This document shows, piece after piece, positions 9,831 through 20,387 of a stretch of 21,487 nucleotides of DNA. A program made the translations under genes and the position numbers. Under the pieces are notes generated by a model. It searched no databases. It was not told where the DNA came from and saw nothing but the letters and a program-made list of their open reading frames with translations. Position 1 is the first letter of the stretch. Each line of letters starts with the position of its first letter. This DNA is from Monoraphidium neglectum (lineage: Eukaryota > Chlorophyta > Chlorophyceae > Sphaeropleales > Selenastraceae): positions 1-21,487 of the forward strand of contig NW_014013129.1 of assembly GCF_000611645.1 (NCBI RefSeq). Direction: 5' to 3'.

Positions 9831-9910
9831 CCAGCATGTCAGCAGCCCCCGCCGCGGCGGCGTAGCTTTCTCACAACAGCGAAAGCTTTCTTAATGCCGC
9901 CGAGCCAGCC

Positions 9911-12900
9911 TCACTGCTCCTGGTCGATGCTGGCGCCCGCCGTTGACTCTCCTGACGCCGACTCACCTGACGCTCCCGCGCGGCTGCCGCCGCCGCCGCC
10001 CGCTGCTGCCAACAGCTCCTCCTGCCGCCGTATCCAGCTCCTCAGGAACGCCGCATACCGCCGCGCCGCCTCCGCGCCCCGAAGCATCATCATGCGCCCG
10101 CACGCCTCGCACTCCTCCTCGCACGCCGTGCACGGGTGGCCCGTGGAAGCGCAGTGCTGCATGTACGCCCTGCCCCCCATCGAGACGCCGGCCTCCTTGC
10201 AGCCGGGCTCCTCGCAAGCATACAGCAGGCCTCCCGCCCTCTTCCCCGCGCCGAACGGCTGCCCGCATGCCGCGCAGCAGGCAGCGGCAGGGGACGTGCC
10301 GGCGGTGGCAGGGGGTGGGGCCGCGTCCTGCGGCGAAGCGAGCGCCGCCAGATGGGCGCGGTAGAGCGCGCGGTAGATCCACCCAATGTTGAGCGCGTCT
10401 AAGGCGGCATACCTGCAGTTGAGCGCGTTGGTGGTTCGTTGTTGTGCATGCGCAGGTGGGGGGCGTGCTACGGCAAAGGAGCAAATGAGTCTGCGCGGCT
10501 GAATCCCGAAGGGGTGGGACAAACTCTTGCCGCGGGCGCAGCGCGGCGGTGCAACGAAGACGCAGCCCCGCCGGGAGTGGCAGCACACGCGCCTGATTTC
10601 TGGCGGCGCACCGCTGCAGCCCAAACCTTTTGCGTCGCTAGGCCCACCACGCACACGCGGCTGACCTCCCACGAGCGCACCTGACTTGCCGCTGTGTGAG
10701 GCTCTCCACCTCCCAATCTGACCGCGACACGTTGCGGCTCTTGGTGTAGCTGGGGTCCAGCCACGAGTGGGTCATGGCCCTCACGCCCACCTTTGGGGAT
10801 GCAAGAGGCGGCCGAAAGGGCGGGGCGTCAGCTCAGGAGAAGGAGAGGGGGGGGGGTGGGGCAGGTGTCACGGCAGCCTAGCCGCGGCAGATGCGTGAGC
10901 GGCGCGCGGGCGCGCACGCGGCCGCCCGCAGATTCGCAGGAGGGGCCAGCGGCGGGGGCCGAAATTTGCTGGGATGGAAATTGCTGCCATGTCATCTGAT
11001 GGTCCCGCGTGATTGGGTGGGGTCATAGCCAGCTCACCCTGAGATACCCCATCCCTCTCGCCACGTCCTGCGCATCCACGAGGTTTGGGATGGACGTTTT
11101 ACCTGAACAGGGAAAATGGTTTGGGTTCGATTAGGGCAGGTGCGAGCCGCATATCTTTTCAAGCGCTGTGAGGGGTGAGCAAGTGCAGTCGCCGGCTGCG
11201 GCCGGACCCGCTCACAACAAGCCAAGTGAGGGGCTTGGGGCAAGCTGGGCGAGTGGCGGCTTGCCGCTGATTGATGGTTGGTGCAAAGGGATTTGAGGCT
11301 TGAGGTGCAGGCCGCAAACGCGCGTGCAGGGGCGCACCGGAGAAGCCAAAGGAGCGCACGAAGCGCTTCTCGTCGGACCCTCCCCAGTCCTGCACCACGC
11401 AGCCAGCATTGGGGTGGGCCACTTCAATAGGAGGAGTCAGTCAGAGCACCGGACGGGCCACACTTCTGGGAGCATGCCCTGGGCACCAGGCTCTTCACAT
11501 TGTGTTGCAAAGCATTGCCTTGAAACACACAAAAACACGCACGCACACACATACACACGATGCACGACCACACATGCATGCAAACACATATCAGACGCCT
11601 CATTGCAGGTTTGCGCGTCGCATCCATCCACATGCGCAGCGCACCTGAACAAGGATCAGCCACCGCGGGTCAATCAGGAAGTCCCGCAGAGCCGACGGCA
11701 GCTCGTAGCCCATTTGTGAGATGTGGAACAGCACGCAGCGGCTGGGGGACGCGAGCTGCGGCGCCGGAGGGGCCGCCGGCGGGCGGGGGCGTGCGGCAGC
11801 TTGGGATGTTGGGCTGACGGCGGTATTGCCGCGACCGGGACGGGCCCGTCGCAGGGCGCCGCTGGCATCATGCGGGTTGCAGAGGGTTGCAGGATTGATG
11901 TGGTGCCGGTGTCACATCTGCCCACGCGTGCGGCGGCGCGCACCTGCATCAGCGCCACCCTGCCGGTCCTCCTCTTCACCTCCGGCACGGCGCGCCCGCC
12001 CCGCCCACGCGCACCGCGGGCCTTTTCGCCGCCGCCGCCCCTGCCGCCGCCGCCGCCGCTGCCGCCGCCGGTCATGTGCATCGCGTACCATTCCAAATCA
12101 AGGGACAGCACGCCGTCGAACAAAGGATCTGCCTGCATCATGGGGAAGCCGTGGGGCCACGCTGTCCAGGCTCGAGATCATGCGGACCGCCGGCGTCATG
12201 TGGCGGCAAGCCAATCGAATGCGGCGCTGCTCGAATGAATGCCAGCCGAGGGCACGACGCCTGCGCCCTACAGTCGCGGACACGTGTGCTTCACCATGCT
12301 CGGGGGCCGGACCCAGCCGCAGCACATCACCCCTGATCATGTGCCCCTTACAAGGCAATATCTGAATCGCCCGAAGCTCTCTAAACCCTGGAACCTGAAC
12401 CCCAAACCCTGGCGACGACGCGGGAATATGGTGACGCATAGACCCACCTGCAGCCATGCGAGCGCCTGCGCCGCGCTGGCCTCCGCCCCCACCACCTTGA
12501 CAAGGACCCCCGCGCCCTGGAAGCTGAGGACAGGCTCGCCGCTCACGCGCGCCCCGCGGGGCAGCTGCTCCGCCTCGGGGTCGAACCAAAGGCCGTCCGC
12601 CGGCGCCCCGCCCGCGCCGCCGCCGGCGTCGCCGCCGGCGCCTGGCTCGAGGCCGCCGAGATGGAAGGGCTGCCAGTCTGATATTCGGCCTGCCACGGAG
12701 GGGAGAGTGCATGTCGTTGTGCGCACCTTGCAGCTGCGGGCACTAGATCAACTGGTCATCTCCCGGGGCTGCTTGGCGGTTTTGGTTCTTGTTTGGCCGA
12801 AAAAATGGCAATCATGCCCGAAGTCTGGGGTTTGCTTGCTGCTGGTGGGAGGGCAAGCAGCAACCCCACTGCACGCCGGCGGGTGCCTGCTTGCAGACGG

Positions 12901-12992
12901 CAAGTCTTGCCTGGCTCGCCTCAGCGTCACGCACCTGTAGATCCCACACGTTCCGGCCACCACGCGCGGTTTTTCTTGGTTGAGTGACTCAT
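9911..12992 (-). CDS. DEDDy 3'-5' exonuclease (RNase D/WRN-exo type) with Cys/His-rich C-terminal module
   Basis: Eight exons join with full phase agreement: 12992-12935, 12689-12448, 12132-11944, 11755-11645, 11389-11338, 11102-11038, 10790-10681 and 10412-9911, giving 442 aa. Motif I is LSLDLEW with D112 and E114. It is followed by a Gly/Arg-rich insert (about 121-147) and then RTGRVALMQLASPSRC. The Asp of GGSDEKRF (D206) fits motif II. YAALDAL (Y277, D281) is motif III, which makes this the DEDDy class with two-metal-ion 3'-5' hydrolysis of RNA or DNA. The segment VSRSDWEVESLTQRQVR before motif III is typical of the family. Residues 321-380 hold ten Cys and two His spaced like metal ligands, then a Ser/Gly/Glu tail. 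No targeting peptide is obvious; the N-terminus MSHSTKKNRAWWPERVGS is basic. The substrate cannot be told from sequence. Confidence 0.93.
11524..11590. repeat. CA/ACGC-rich microsatellite in an exonuclease intron
   Basis: Imperfect CA, ACGC and ATGC units lie in the 11644-11390 intron of the exonuclease gene, similar in composition to the tract at 478-545. Confidence 0.8.
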
Positions 12993-13084
12993 GACAGCTC
13001 CTTCGCTGTTGAAGATGGCCCCCCAAGGGATGGCTGATGTGAGGAACTCGGTTTGCTGCCGGGTTGGAGGTCGAGTGCACCGGG

Positions 13085-13129
13085 GTCAACAGCTGTTGAC
13101 ACAGTTGACCGGGGTTAACACAGTTGACC
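13085..13129. promoter_or_regulatory. Palindrome and direct-repeat cluster of TTGAC cores
   Basis: GTCAACAGCTGTTGAC (13085-13100) is a perfect 16-bp palindrome. It runs into two copies of ACACAGTTGACC (13099-13110 and 13118-13129). Three TTGAC cores point one way and one GTCAA the other, resembling W-boxes bound by WRKY factors. The cluster is 93-137 bp upstream of the exonuclease ATG, where a promoter element would be expected. Confidence 0.5.
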
Positions 13130-13209
13130 AGTGCTCTCAGAGGGTCGAGTAGGGCAAGGTAGAGGAGTGGTGCCCGCAGCGCCCAGGCAAGGCCCATGCT
13201 CGCAGTGTG

Positions 13210-13680
13210 TCAAGACACGGTCACCGCATGCAAGCAGACGAGTGACGCGGCAGCCGCGCGGCCCCGCGCGCGGCTCACCGCCGGCCGCAGGCGCCGCCAG
13301 CCGGCGACGCGGCACAGCCAGCAGGGCGAAGCGTCCGAGCAGGCCTCGAGCGCGATCAGCGGCCCGCCGTCGGACGCGTTGGCTGGTGCTCGTCCGCCCT
13401 GGCTCTGCTGCTGCTGCTGCTGCGGGCTGGGGCGTGGGTGCTTCACTCCCGGCTGCTCTGCCAGGGAGGAGGGCGCGCAGCGGCAGGGCTGGGCCCGGCG
13501 CGCCCTGGCACAAACCCCAGTTGGCACCTGCAGCAGATGCTTAAGTGCCGCAGCGCCGTAGGCTTGCGATGCATAATTGCGCCGCTCGATGCTGGCGAAC
13601 AGTCGCCGGCATTCGGCTTGGCCTGAAGAGCAGCGGCTAGCGGCGGTCCCACCGCGCTCAAGTCCTACTAGCGAGCGCAT
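13210..13680 (-). CDS. Doubtful hypothetical frame, 156 aa
   Basis: An open frame starts at ATG 13680 with an Arg/Ser-rich beginning (MRSLVGLERGGTAASRCSSG, later RRLFASIERRNYASQAYG) that could pass for an organelle presequence. It later contains a six-Gln run. A possible donor (CAG/GTGCCA) follows HLLQ, so only the first 50 or so residues might be an exon. No domain, partner exon or polyadenylation signal was found, so it could equally be non-coding. Confidence 0.2.
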   Translation of the reverse strand: MRSLVGLERGGTAASRCSSGQAECRRLFASIERRNYASQAYGAAALKHLLQVPTGVCARARRAQPCRCAPSSLAEQPGVKHPRPSPQQQQQQSQGGRAPANASDGGPLIALEACSDASPCWLCRVAGWRRLRPAVSRARGRAAAASLVCLHAVTVS

Positions 13681-13996
13681 CTCTGCTCGCGTATAAATAA
13701 TTTAAGCTCAATAATTTCTTTTTGTACTGAGATGTGTTGCCCAATGGGTTGTGTGCGCTGTGCTTGGCAGATGGTTTGGATTTACCATATCAAGCTGACA
13801 TTGCAGAGCAAGAATGGCCGCGATGCTGTGAATTTGTTATCAACTCGCAGCGCCGCGCGCTTAGGCTAGTGGTGATCTGATGCAGGGTGCCTGGGTGTCA
13901 CCTGACTACTTCAAAATGCACTGGCGCACGCTGCCGGCGTCAAGTGGCTGCGCAGTCGGCAGGCAGGGCTGCATCAAGGTAATCGTGCATGGAATG

Positions 13997-14001
13997 TTAC
14001 A
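13997..14001 (-). terminator. TGTAA polyadenylation signal, AT-hook gene
   Basis: TTACA on the plus strand reads TGTAA on the minus strand, about 225 nt downstream of the stop at 14228-14226. Motif and distance fit a chlorophyte 3' UTR. Confidence 0.5.
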
Positions 14002-14225
14002 ACTGCGCCGCAAAGCTATCGCAATCCCACGCGTTGCGGCAGTTTCCGCCTAGCTGCCGAGCCGTGCACGCCGCGGGGTGAGTGCACAAGCACACCAAAG
14101 CGCCTTGCGCGGGCCCGCTTCTGCCCCTCCCCCTGTCGTCCACCCACGTCCGTGAGGGGTGCACCCGTCCTCCAGCCCCCACCGCGCGCAAGCTGCGGCC
14201 CCTCGCCCCCGTGCATACCATCTCC

Positions 14226-15185
14226 TCACAGCCCCCCTGCAGTGCCGCCCGCCTGACCCGCCTGCCGGCCCCCGGCCACGCCTACGCAGCTGCGGCCTAC
14301 CTCCCCTCCAGCGATGCAGCTTCCGGATGGCGCAGCCCCGGTCTGCGGCCGCCGCAGCCCTCGCGTCCCCCCGCCTTCCGCGGACCCCTCGCCGGCGCGA
14401 GTGCCGCGCCCATCCCGGCGCCGTGCCCTCTCCGCATCAGGCATGGGCTCGTCGCTGTCCGACTCATCCCCGGCCCCGCCGCCGCGGGGCAGCAGCAGCA
14501 GCACGCGGCGCCGCCCGGTCGGCGCCGCGGCAGCGCGGGTTGCGGGCACGGCCTCGGGACCCCGTTGGGCCAGGCTCTGCAGCCGCGCGCCATGCTGGCC
14601 GCCGGCGCCGCCGCCGGCGCTCCCACAGCCGTCGCTGTCGCCGCCCGACGCCTCCAACCCGCTGAGCAGGGGCTCGTCTGAATCGGACTCGCTCCCGGCC
14701 CCGCCGCCGCCGCGCGGCAGCAGCAGCACGCGGCGCCGCTTGCGGGCGGGCGGCGCGGGCGCGGGCGTCGGCGCGGCTGGGGGCTCGGGGCCTTGGCCTG
14801 TCTCCACCTCCATCTGTTGCGGTGAGGGGCGCGTCCATCCTGGCTGGTGCGGCTCCTCCTCCCCCTCCTCTTCCTCCCCCTCCTCCGTCTCTTCAACTTT
14901 CCTTTTGTTGCTGCCTCTCACGGGCTCTACGGCCTCAACAGTGTGCGAGCCAGGCGGGCGCCAGAACGGAGGCTCGTCCCCGCCGCCGCCCCCGCCAGCG
15001 CCGCTGCCGCCGGCGCCGCTCCTGCCAACAGGCGCCCCCGCCGCCGCAGCCCCTCTGCCGTGCGGCAGCTGTTGCTGCTGCGCCGGCTGCCGAGCCGCGC
15101 TGTCGCCGACCCCGCTTGGACCCCCGCCGCCCGCCCCTGCACCCTCCCCGTCCTGCGGCGTCCCCAGGCGGCCCCCTGCCGCGAA

Positions 15186-15220
<35 letters not shown>

Positions 15221-18200
15221 GCACCGCCAGCTGCCCTGACCGCGACCAGCGCTCGTCAGGCGTTGCTGGGCCTTGCTTGCAGGCGCCTGCGGCTGCTGGC
15301 CCAGGGCGGCCGGCGGGGCCCAGTGGTGTGTCCGCCACTGACACGCGCATGGGGCCGAGAGCCTCCACCGCCCCGCAGCCCTGCGTCCTCTCCGCAGTCG
15401 GGAGGGCCCCCATGTCTTGCACCTGGACGCCGCTGAGCCTGGCAGCTGCGGCACATGTCGCAGCATTATTCGGACAGGCCCCGCAGCCGCCAGCCTCCTC
15501 GCTCTTCCTCACGCCACTCCGAGCCCGCCGCGGCCGCGGCGGCCGCGCAGGGGCGGGCGGCGCCGTCGCCCGCGGGTCGCGCTGGGCACGAACGGGGGCG
15601 GGCAGTCGTGCGCCGTCGCTGGCGGCCTCTAGGGTGCCAGGCGCCAGGAGGCGGACTGGGTGGGGCGCCGCGCCCGCCGGCGCGGGGGCCGAGCGCGCCG
15701 CGCGCAGCGAGTCCTTTGGAAGGTCCACACGCATGAAGCCACGAGCCGTGGAGGTGGGTGTTGGTTCAGTGCTGAGAGGCGGCAGGTGTGACTCGACGGC
15801 GCTGGCGCAACCAGGGCAAATAGAATGGCTGAGGGGTGGGCAGGGCGCAGTGATGGACGCATCAAATCCACTTTGTGCACTTCGTACGCAAAAAATACGC
15901 ACAGCGACACCTTGTTGATGCTGGCTGGATCTAGGGTTTACCTGCAGACCAACACTGTGCGCGCGCGTCGGGAGGGGGGGGCGCATCTATCGGTCAAACG
16001 CTTGGTGCGGCCCCTTCAAAAGCGGCTCACCGCATTCACGCCGCTCGCGGCGCCGCCGCCCAGGCCTGCGTCGCCGTCGCGGCGCGGTAGCGTGGAGCAC
16101 AGCCAATCAGGCTCCTCAGGTGTCAGCAGCGCCGCCCCGGTTACCCCGCCTTGGGCTGCTGCCTCCGCTCTCTCCTCCTCCTTCTTGATCCCCTGTGTTT
16201 GCTGCCCTTGCTGCCATTGCCGCCGGTGCTCCTGCTGCGCCTGCTGCCCTTGCTGCGCTTGCTGCTCCAATTGCTCCTGTTGCCGCAGCCGGCTGACACA
16301 CAGCGGAGCCGCGAGCCCAAGGTCGGGGCTGATGGCGGCCGCGGGCCGCGCCGTCTTGCGGGCGCGCGGCGCGGGCCTGCGCGAGGCGGGCGGCGGCGTC
16401 CGGGCCGCACATATTGCTGGCCCGTGCGGCGTCGCTTTGGCCGCCCCTCGCCTGGACGCCGCGCGCTGCATGCTGCAAAGCGCCACAGGGTCCAACGCAC
16501 CCCCACCCGCCGCAGCCTGCGCTGGCGCGCCTGCACCCGCGCTGGCGCCGACGGCAGGCGCCGCACCGGGGGCCCCCGCCGCTGCCGCCGCCTGCTGCGT
16601 GTCAGCAAGCAGCCGTTGGACCTCTGCACCCACAGACCCCGCCTCGTCTGCCCAGAGCGAATCCAGGTGCGACCGGCCGCGCCACAGGTGCACGCTGCCA
16701 CCAGGGCCCGCGCCCGCCGCGGGCGCATCGCCGCCAAACAAGCAGCCGCCCCCTGCGGCGGCGTCCGCCTGTGCGTCGCGCCGCCAGCCGCACGGCGCAC
16801 GCCTTGCGTCGAGGGGCGCGGGCGACGCCGCCTCCAGCAGCGCAAGCGAGCCGACCTGTTCACCCGAGGGCGGCGCCGCGGCCGGCGGCTCCCGGGTGTT
16901 TGGCGGTCCCGGGCGGCTCGCGGGCGGCGGGCTGGCGGGTCGCAGCGGCGGCAGCCGCTGTGACGGCTCGGGGTGGTGGGGTTTGAGGGGCGTGCCACAG
17001 GACAGCTCCTCCTCATCTGCGCCATGGTGGGGAGCATGTGCGGGGGCAGGGGGGGCCCTTGGTCACATATTGGGCGACGCCGCTCAGGTGGTCGCCCTGC
17101 AGCAATGCAAGCCTTGTGCTGTAGCTGACGAGATGAGATCATGGGGATGTCATTGCTGTTGACAACAGTCCGGCAGCATCGATGCTTGTGCAGGCAATGG
17201 GTTGGCGATGGCGATGGGACCGTCCACTGGCGCAGTCCCCTCGTCAAACGCACCAGAGGACCCATCCAGGAAGTTTGCAGCACGCAGCGCCCGCGATCGC
17301 GGCGCGCCGCCGCCCGCCCGCCGGCCCGGCCCCGCCTGCCCAGGCGCCGCGCCGGCCGCCGCCTCGTACGCCGGGCGGCCGGCAACCGCGGCAGCGCGCA
17401 GTGCGGCACGCAGCTGCTGCGTGTCGCCGTGCCACTCCTCCTCCGGCCGGCATATTCCTGATCGCAGCTCCCTCCCCCAGCCGCACTGCGCACCATCATC
17501 GCCGCCGCAGCAGCAGGAGCCGCAGAGTCCGCTCGGCTGCGGCTGCTGCACGTTGGGCCCGTCAGACCTGAAGCACACAAAGGCCGCGCGGACAGCGTCG
17601 TCGCCGTCATCACCATCGCTGTCCTCGCCCTTGTCCTCCCACTCGGCGCCCATCCCAGCCACTTCGACCGCGGCAGCAGCGGCACCCTCCTCGTCTGTCG
17701 CCGCGTCCGCCACCGCAGCCGCCGCCCCCGCCGCGGTCAGGCCGGACAGCGACGTTTCTGCGGGCGGCCACGGCGGCGCGGGCGCCTGCCGGAACAGCGG
17801 CGACACGGCCGCCTGCGACTGCGCCGCAGGCGAATCACCCCAGGCCCGGGTCTCCAGCGCCGCGCCAGCAGCCGTGGGCGCGGCTGCTACATGCTGCACC
17901 AGGCTGGGACGGCCGCCGAAGCACGAATCGCGCCGAATCATGCAGCCCAGATGAGAGGACACCTGAGCATTCGCCAGCAGTGGTGCCTGGTGCAGGACGG
18001 GCGGCAGAAGCAGACCCCGCTCGGCGCCCCAACGGCCCGCCGCCGCCGCCGCCGCCGCCCCTGCCGCCGCATGAGCAACAGTGAGCCGCTCTGCGGGCGC
18101 GGCCTCGCACGTGCACAGCAGCGGCGTTGGCATCGCGGTCAAAGGGCCGACGCGCACCCCTGAGAGGAGTAGCTCAAAGGGAATACCAAGGGCGTCCCAG

Positions 18201-20387
18201 GGCCACAGCGCAGCGGGGTTGTCAAAGAAAGTGTCCTGGCGGAAGGCATGGCAGCCGCCGCCGGCGAGGCTCGCAAGCCGCTGCGGGGCGCACAACAGCA
18301 GGCCGGGGAGCGCTCTGTGCTCAAGCTGCTGGGGGCCGCGGTCAGCGCCGGCCCCCAGCTGTGGCGAGTGAACGGCTGCCGATTCAAGGGGGCCAGCCGC
18401 GGCTGGGGGTAGGGGCGGCCACAGCTGCGACAACGCTAGTGGGGCTGCGCCCGCGCCTGTCCCCCCCCAGGCAGGCAGCCGCACGCCCGCGCCCAGCCGC
18501 CACCGCTGCCAGCATAACACCAGCTGCTGATCCAGCTGTTGCTGCAGCAGCTGCTGCTGCATCGTTCGCGCCTGCTGCCGCGCAGCAGCCAGCAGTGGGT
18601 GTGTCATTGGGTTAAGCCAAGTGGGCGTCACACCACCAATCCCTCCCGCTCTCTCAAACTCAACCGCAGGTATTGGCGCCGGGTCGACACCTGACAATTC
18701 CGCAGCAGGCCCGCACACCGGGGCAGCGGCCGCCGCAGCTGCCGTTTGGCCCGCCCGCAAAGTGAATGGGGCGACGCTGCAGGGCAGCCGCATGCACGCA
18801 ACCAGTGGGACGTCGACCGCCGCTTCTCCGCTGCGCCGCGGCGCGGCCGTGGCGGCTGCCGGCAAATGCGGGTGCGCCGGCGGGCCCCAGGGGTCGTGCG
18901 GTGCTGCAGGGTCGATGGCGGCGGGGCGGGCTTGCGACAGGCGCGGCAGCAGAGGTGCCGATGCATCTGCTGGCGCCCGGTCCGCGGGGAGCACGGCCGG
19001 CCCGCCGCTGTGGCCATGCGCCGCGCTGGGGGCGCCGGCGGGAGAAGACAGGAGGGGGATAAGCCGCGGCGCCGGCGGGCGTGGGACTTCCTGCAGGGGC
19101 GGGGCAGCGCCAGCCACAGCCGCGGTGGTTCGGGGCGGCTGCCCTGGCGGGGCGGGCTCGACAGGCTGCGCCAACGACGGTCTGGGCAGCAAGCCGCCCC
19201 GCGACGCGCCGCCCGCGGCGCTGCCCTCCCTGGTGGCGGCGGGCGAGGCCGTGTGGCAGCACTTCGAGCGCTTCCGCCTCCGCTGACTGCCGCCGCCCTT
19301 GTCAGGCCCGCGCCGCCGCTTGCCGCCGCCGCCGCACTGCTCCCTGTTGATCTGCGCGCCGCCACGCGGCCGCCCGCGCAGCCCCGGCGACGCAGCCGCC
19401 GCGCGGCTTTTGGGTGCGGGCCCCGCGCCCGTCGAAGCGCCGGGCGCGCCCGCCGAGCGGCCCTCGGCCGGCGCAGCGGCCCCGGCGGCGGCGCCGCGGC
19501 GCTGGGGCACGCGGCGGCGCACGTTTTGGAGCTGCGAGGCGAGGGCCGCGTCGATCTGCCTGCAGCGGATGAGGAGGCTGTCGTCTGCGGCTGCAAGGAA
19601 GGGGGCGTCGTCGTCGCTGCCGCCCCAGAGCTCGCAGTCGTGGTGATGGTTCTGGGGGTGGAATTCATGGTTGGAATCACCTGTCAAGTTGGTTGCTTGG
19701 TTGCTTGGTCGCCTGGTCGGTTGGTCGGTTGCTTCCATTTCACTGGCGCTGGTTGTTTGGCTTGCATGGCAGCTTGCAACCGTCGGTCCCTACATGCACA
19801 GGCGTTGCGTGTTGTCAAACGTATCGCGGTTTTGGCGCGCTCGGAATTGTCGTAACACCTTGATACCATGCCCAAACCCGGCCCGAAAACTGCGAGGTGG
19901 GCGGCGGCACGCCCACCTCGTAGCCGCAGCTGGTTGCCCTGTCCGCGCCATCAGCAACAGCCCCCGACAGGTCAGCCCAGTCGCCGCGAGGCGCCGTCAG
20001 CACGGCGTCGAGGCCGGGGTCGTTCGACGGCGGCCGGCTGAGCGGCGGCCGCCGCGCCGTTGCATCTGCTGGCGCGTTGGCGGTGTCGCCGGCGCCGGCG
20101 GCAGGGCAGAGGACGACTTGAGGAGGCGGCATCTGGGGCTCGGCGGTGAAAGCGGGCCCAAGAGGTGCCGCTTCGGCGATGTGGCCGGTTGCGATGGGTT
20201 CCACGGGGGCTGAGCCTGCCATGCAGTGCCTGAGCAGCGCAGCAGCCACCTCGGTGGTGGGCGCACTAGGCGGCCGGCTGGGTCTGGCGGGGTTGGCTGT
20301 GGGCGCCGGCTCGCCCAGCGGCAAGGACGCGTGCCGCTGCTGACTCTGCGCGCCGCGTTGTGCAGGTACAGAGCACGCATCAGCCAT
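14226..20387 (-). CDS. Large low-complexity protein with AT-hook and NLS, probable nuclear factor, family not recognised
   Basis: Exons 20387-19917, 19651-17254, 17096-17067 (30 nt), 17016-16031 and 15941-14226 join in phase to about 1866 aa. The composition is Ala/Gly/Pro/Ser-rich with some Gln and acidic runs. Visible elements are an AT-hook core RGRPRGG (about 249-255), a basic stretch KRRRGPDKGGGSQRRRKRSK (about 268-287), Gln-rich segments, an acidic run near the end of exon 2, KRKVEETEEGEEEEGEEE in exon 5, and two copies of RRRVLLLPRGGG...ESDSDEP (about residues 1697 and 1771). AT-hooks bind the minor groove of AT-rich DNA, so a chromatin or transcription role is inferred. No catalytic domain was recognised. 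The ATG at 20387 opens a frame ending in a good donor. Exon 4-5 boundaries and the 50-nt intron are the least certain parts. It could be two genes if those joins are wrong. Confidence 0.6.
14445..14738 (-). repeat. Duplicated coding motif RRRVLLL(L)PRGGG-AG-ESDSDEP
   Basis: Two in-frame copies of about 69 nt, 14670-14738 and 14445-14513, lie 225 nt apart in the last exon of the AT-hook gene. Each pairs a basic/hydrophobic stretch with a Ser-Asp acidic motif typical of CK2 sites. The DNA copies are imperfect, so the duplication is not recent. Confidence 0.8.
15186..15220. repeat. (GCC)n microsatellite encoding polyglycine
   Basis: About eleven uninterrupted GCC units encode a run of Gly on the minus strand within the last exon of the AT-hook gene. 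It is likely to vary in length between strains and to be error-prone in assembly. Confidence 0.9.
19893..19920 (-). promoter_or_regulatory. Hairpin enclosing the first 5' splice site of the AT-hook gene
   Basis: CGAGGTGGGC (19893-19902) and GCCCACCTCG (19911-19920) are perfect 10-bp inverted repeats with an 8-nt loop. On the transcript the exon 1 donor (GAG/GUGGGC, cut after 19917) lies inside the stem, so folding would hide it from U1. If the intron is kept, the frame reads 33 more codons to a stop at 19815, giving a 190-aa product without the AT-hook. Confidence 0.6.

Larger units (their letters stand above)
12993..14225. other. Spacer between the exonuclease gene and the AT-hook gene
   Basis: This holds the W-box-like cluster at 13085-13129, a doubtful minus-strand frame at 13680-13210, an AT-rich stretch at 13685-13735 with TATAAAT at about 13692, and the probable 3' UTR of the large AT-hook gene (14225 to about 13985). 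No other exon is supported. Confidence 0.55.

Noticed and set aside
13685..14000. snRNA or other RNA gene after TATAAAT at about 13692 on the plus strand
   Set aside because: No strong stems and no recognisable snRNA motifs in the 300 nt that follow.
14314..15918. 534-aa plus-strand open frame opposite the AT-hook gene
   Set aside because: Ser/Pro/Ala-rich antisense shadow of a GC-rich coding exon. The minus-strand exons join in phase with good splice sites; this frame has no domain or signals.
15825..17162. 445-aa plus-strand frame rich in Cys and Ser
   Set aside because: Its Cys-rich run (CCPCCHCRRCSC...) is the reverse of Gln codons in the minus-strand exon 17016-16031, so it is a shadow.
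16141..17685. 514-aa minus-strand Arg-rich frame
   Set aside because: Alternative frame of the AT-hook gene. Only the short stretch 17096-17067 is used, and the rest has unrealistic Arg content.
19662..19738. ATG at 19738 as start of the AT-hook gene (MEATDQPTRRPSNQ...)
   Set aside because: Those codons come from an AACC/GACC-type simple repeat. A clean CCCCCAG acceptor at 19652 joins the next part in phase to the better exon 20387-19917.
18746..19855. 369-aa plus-strand Arg/Gly-rich frame
   Set aside because: Antisense to the AT-hook exon and typical of the Arg-rich third frame in GC-rich DNA.
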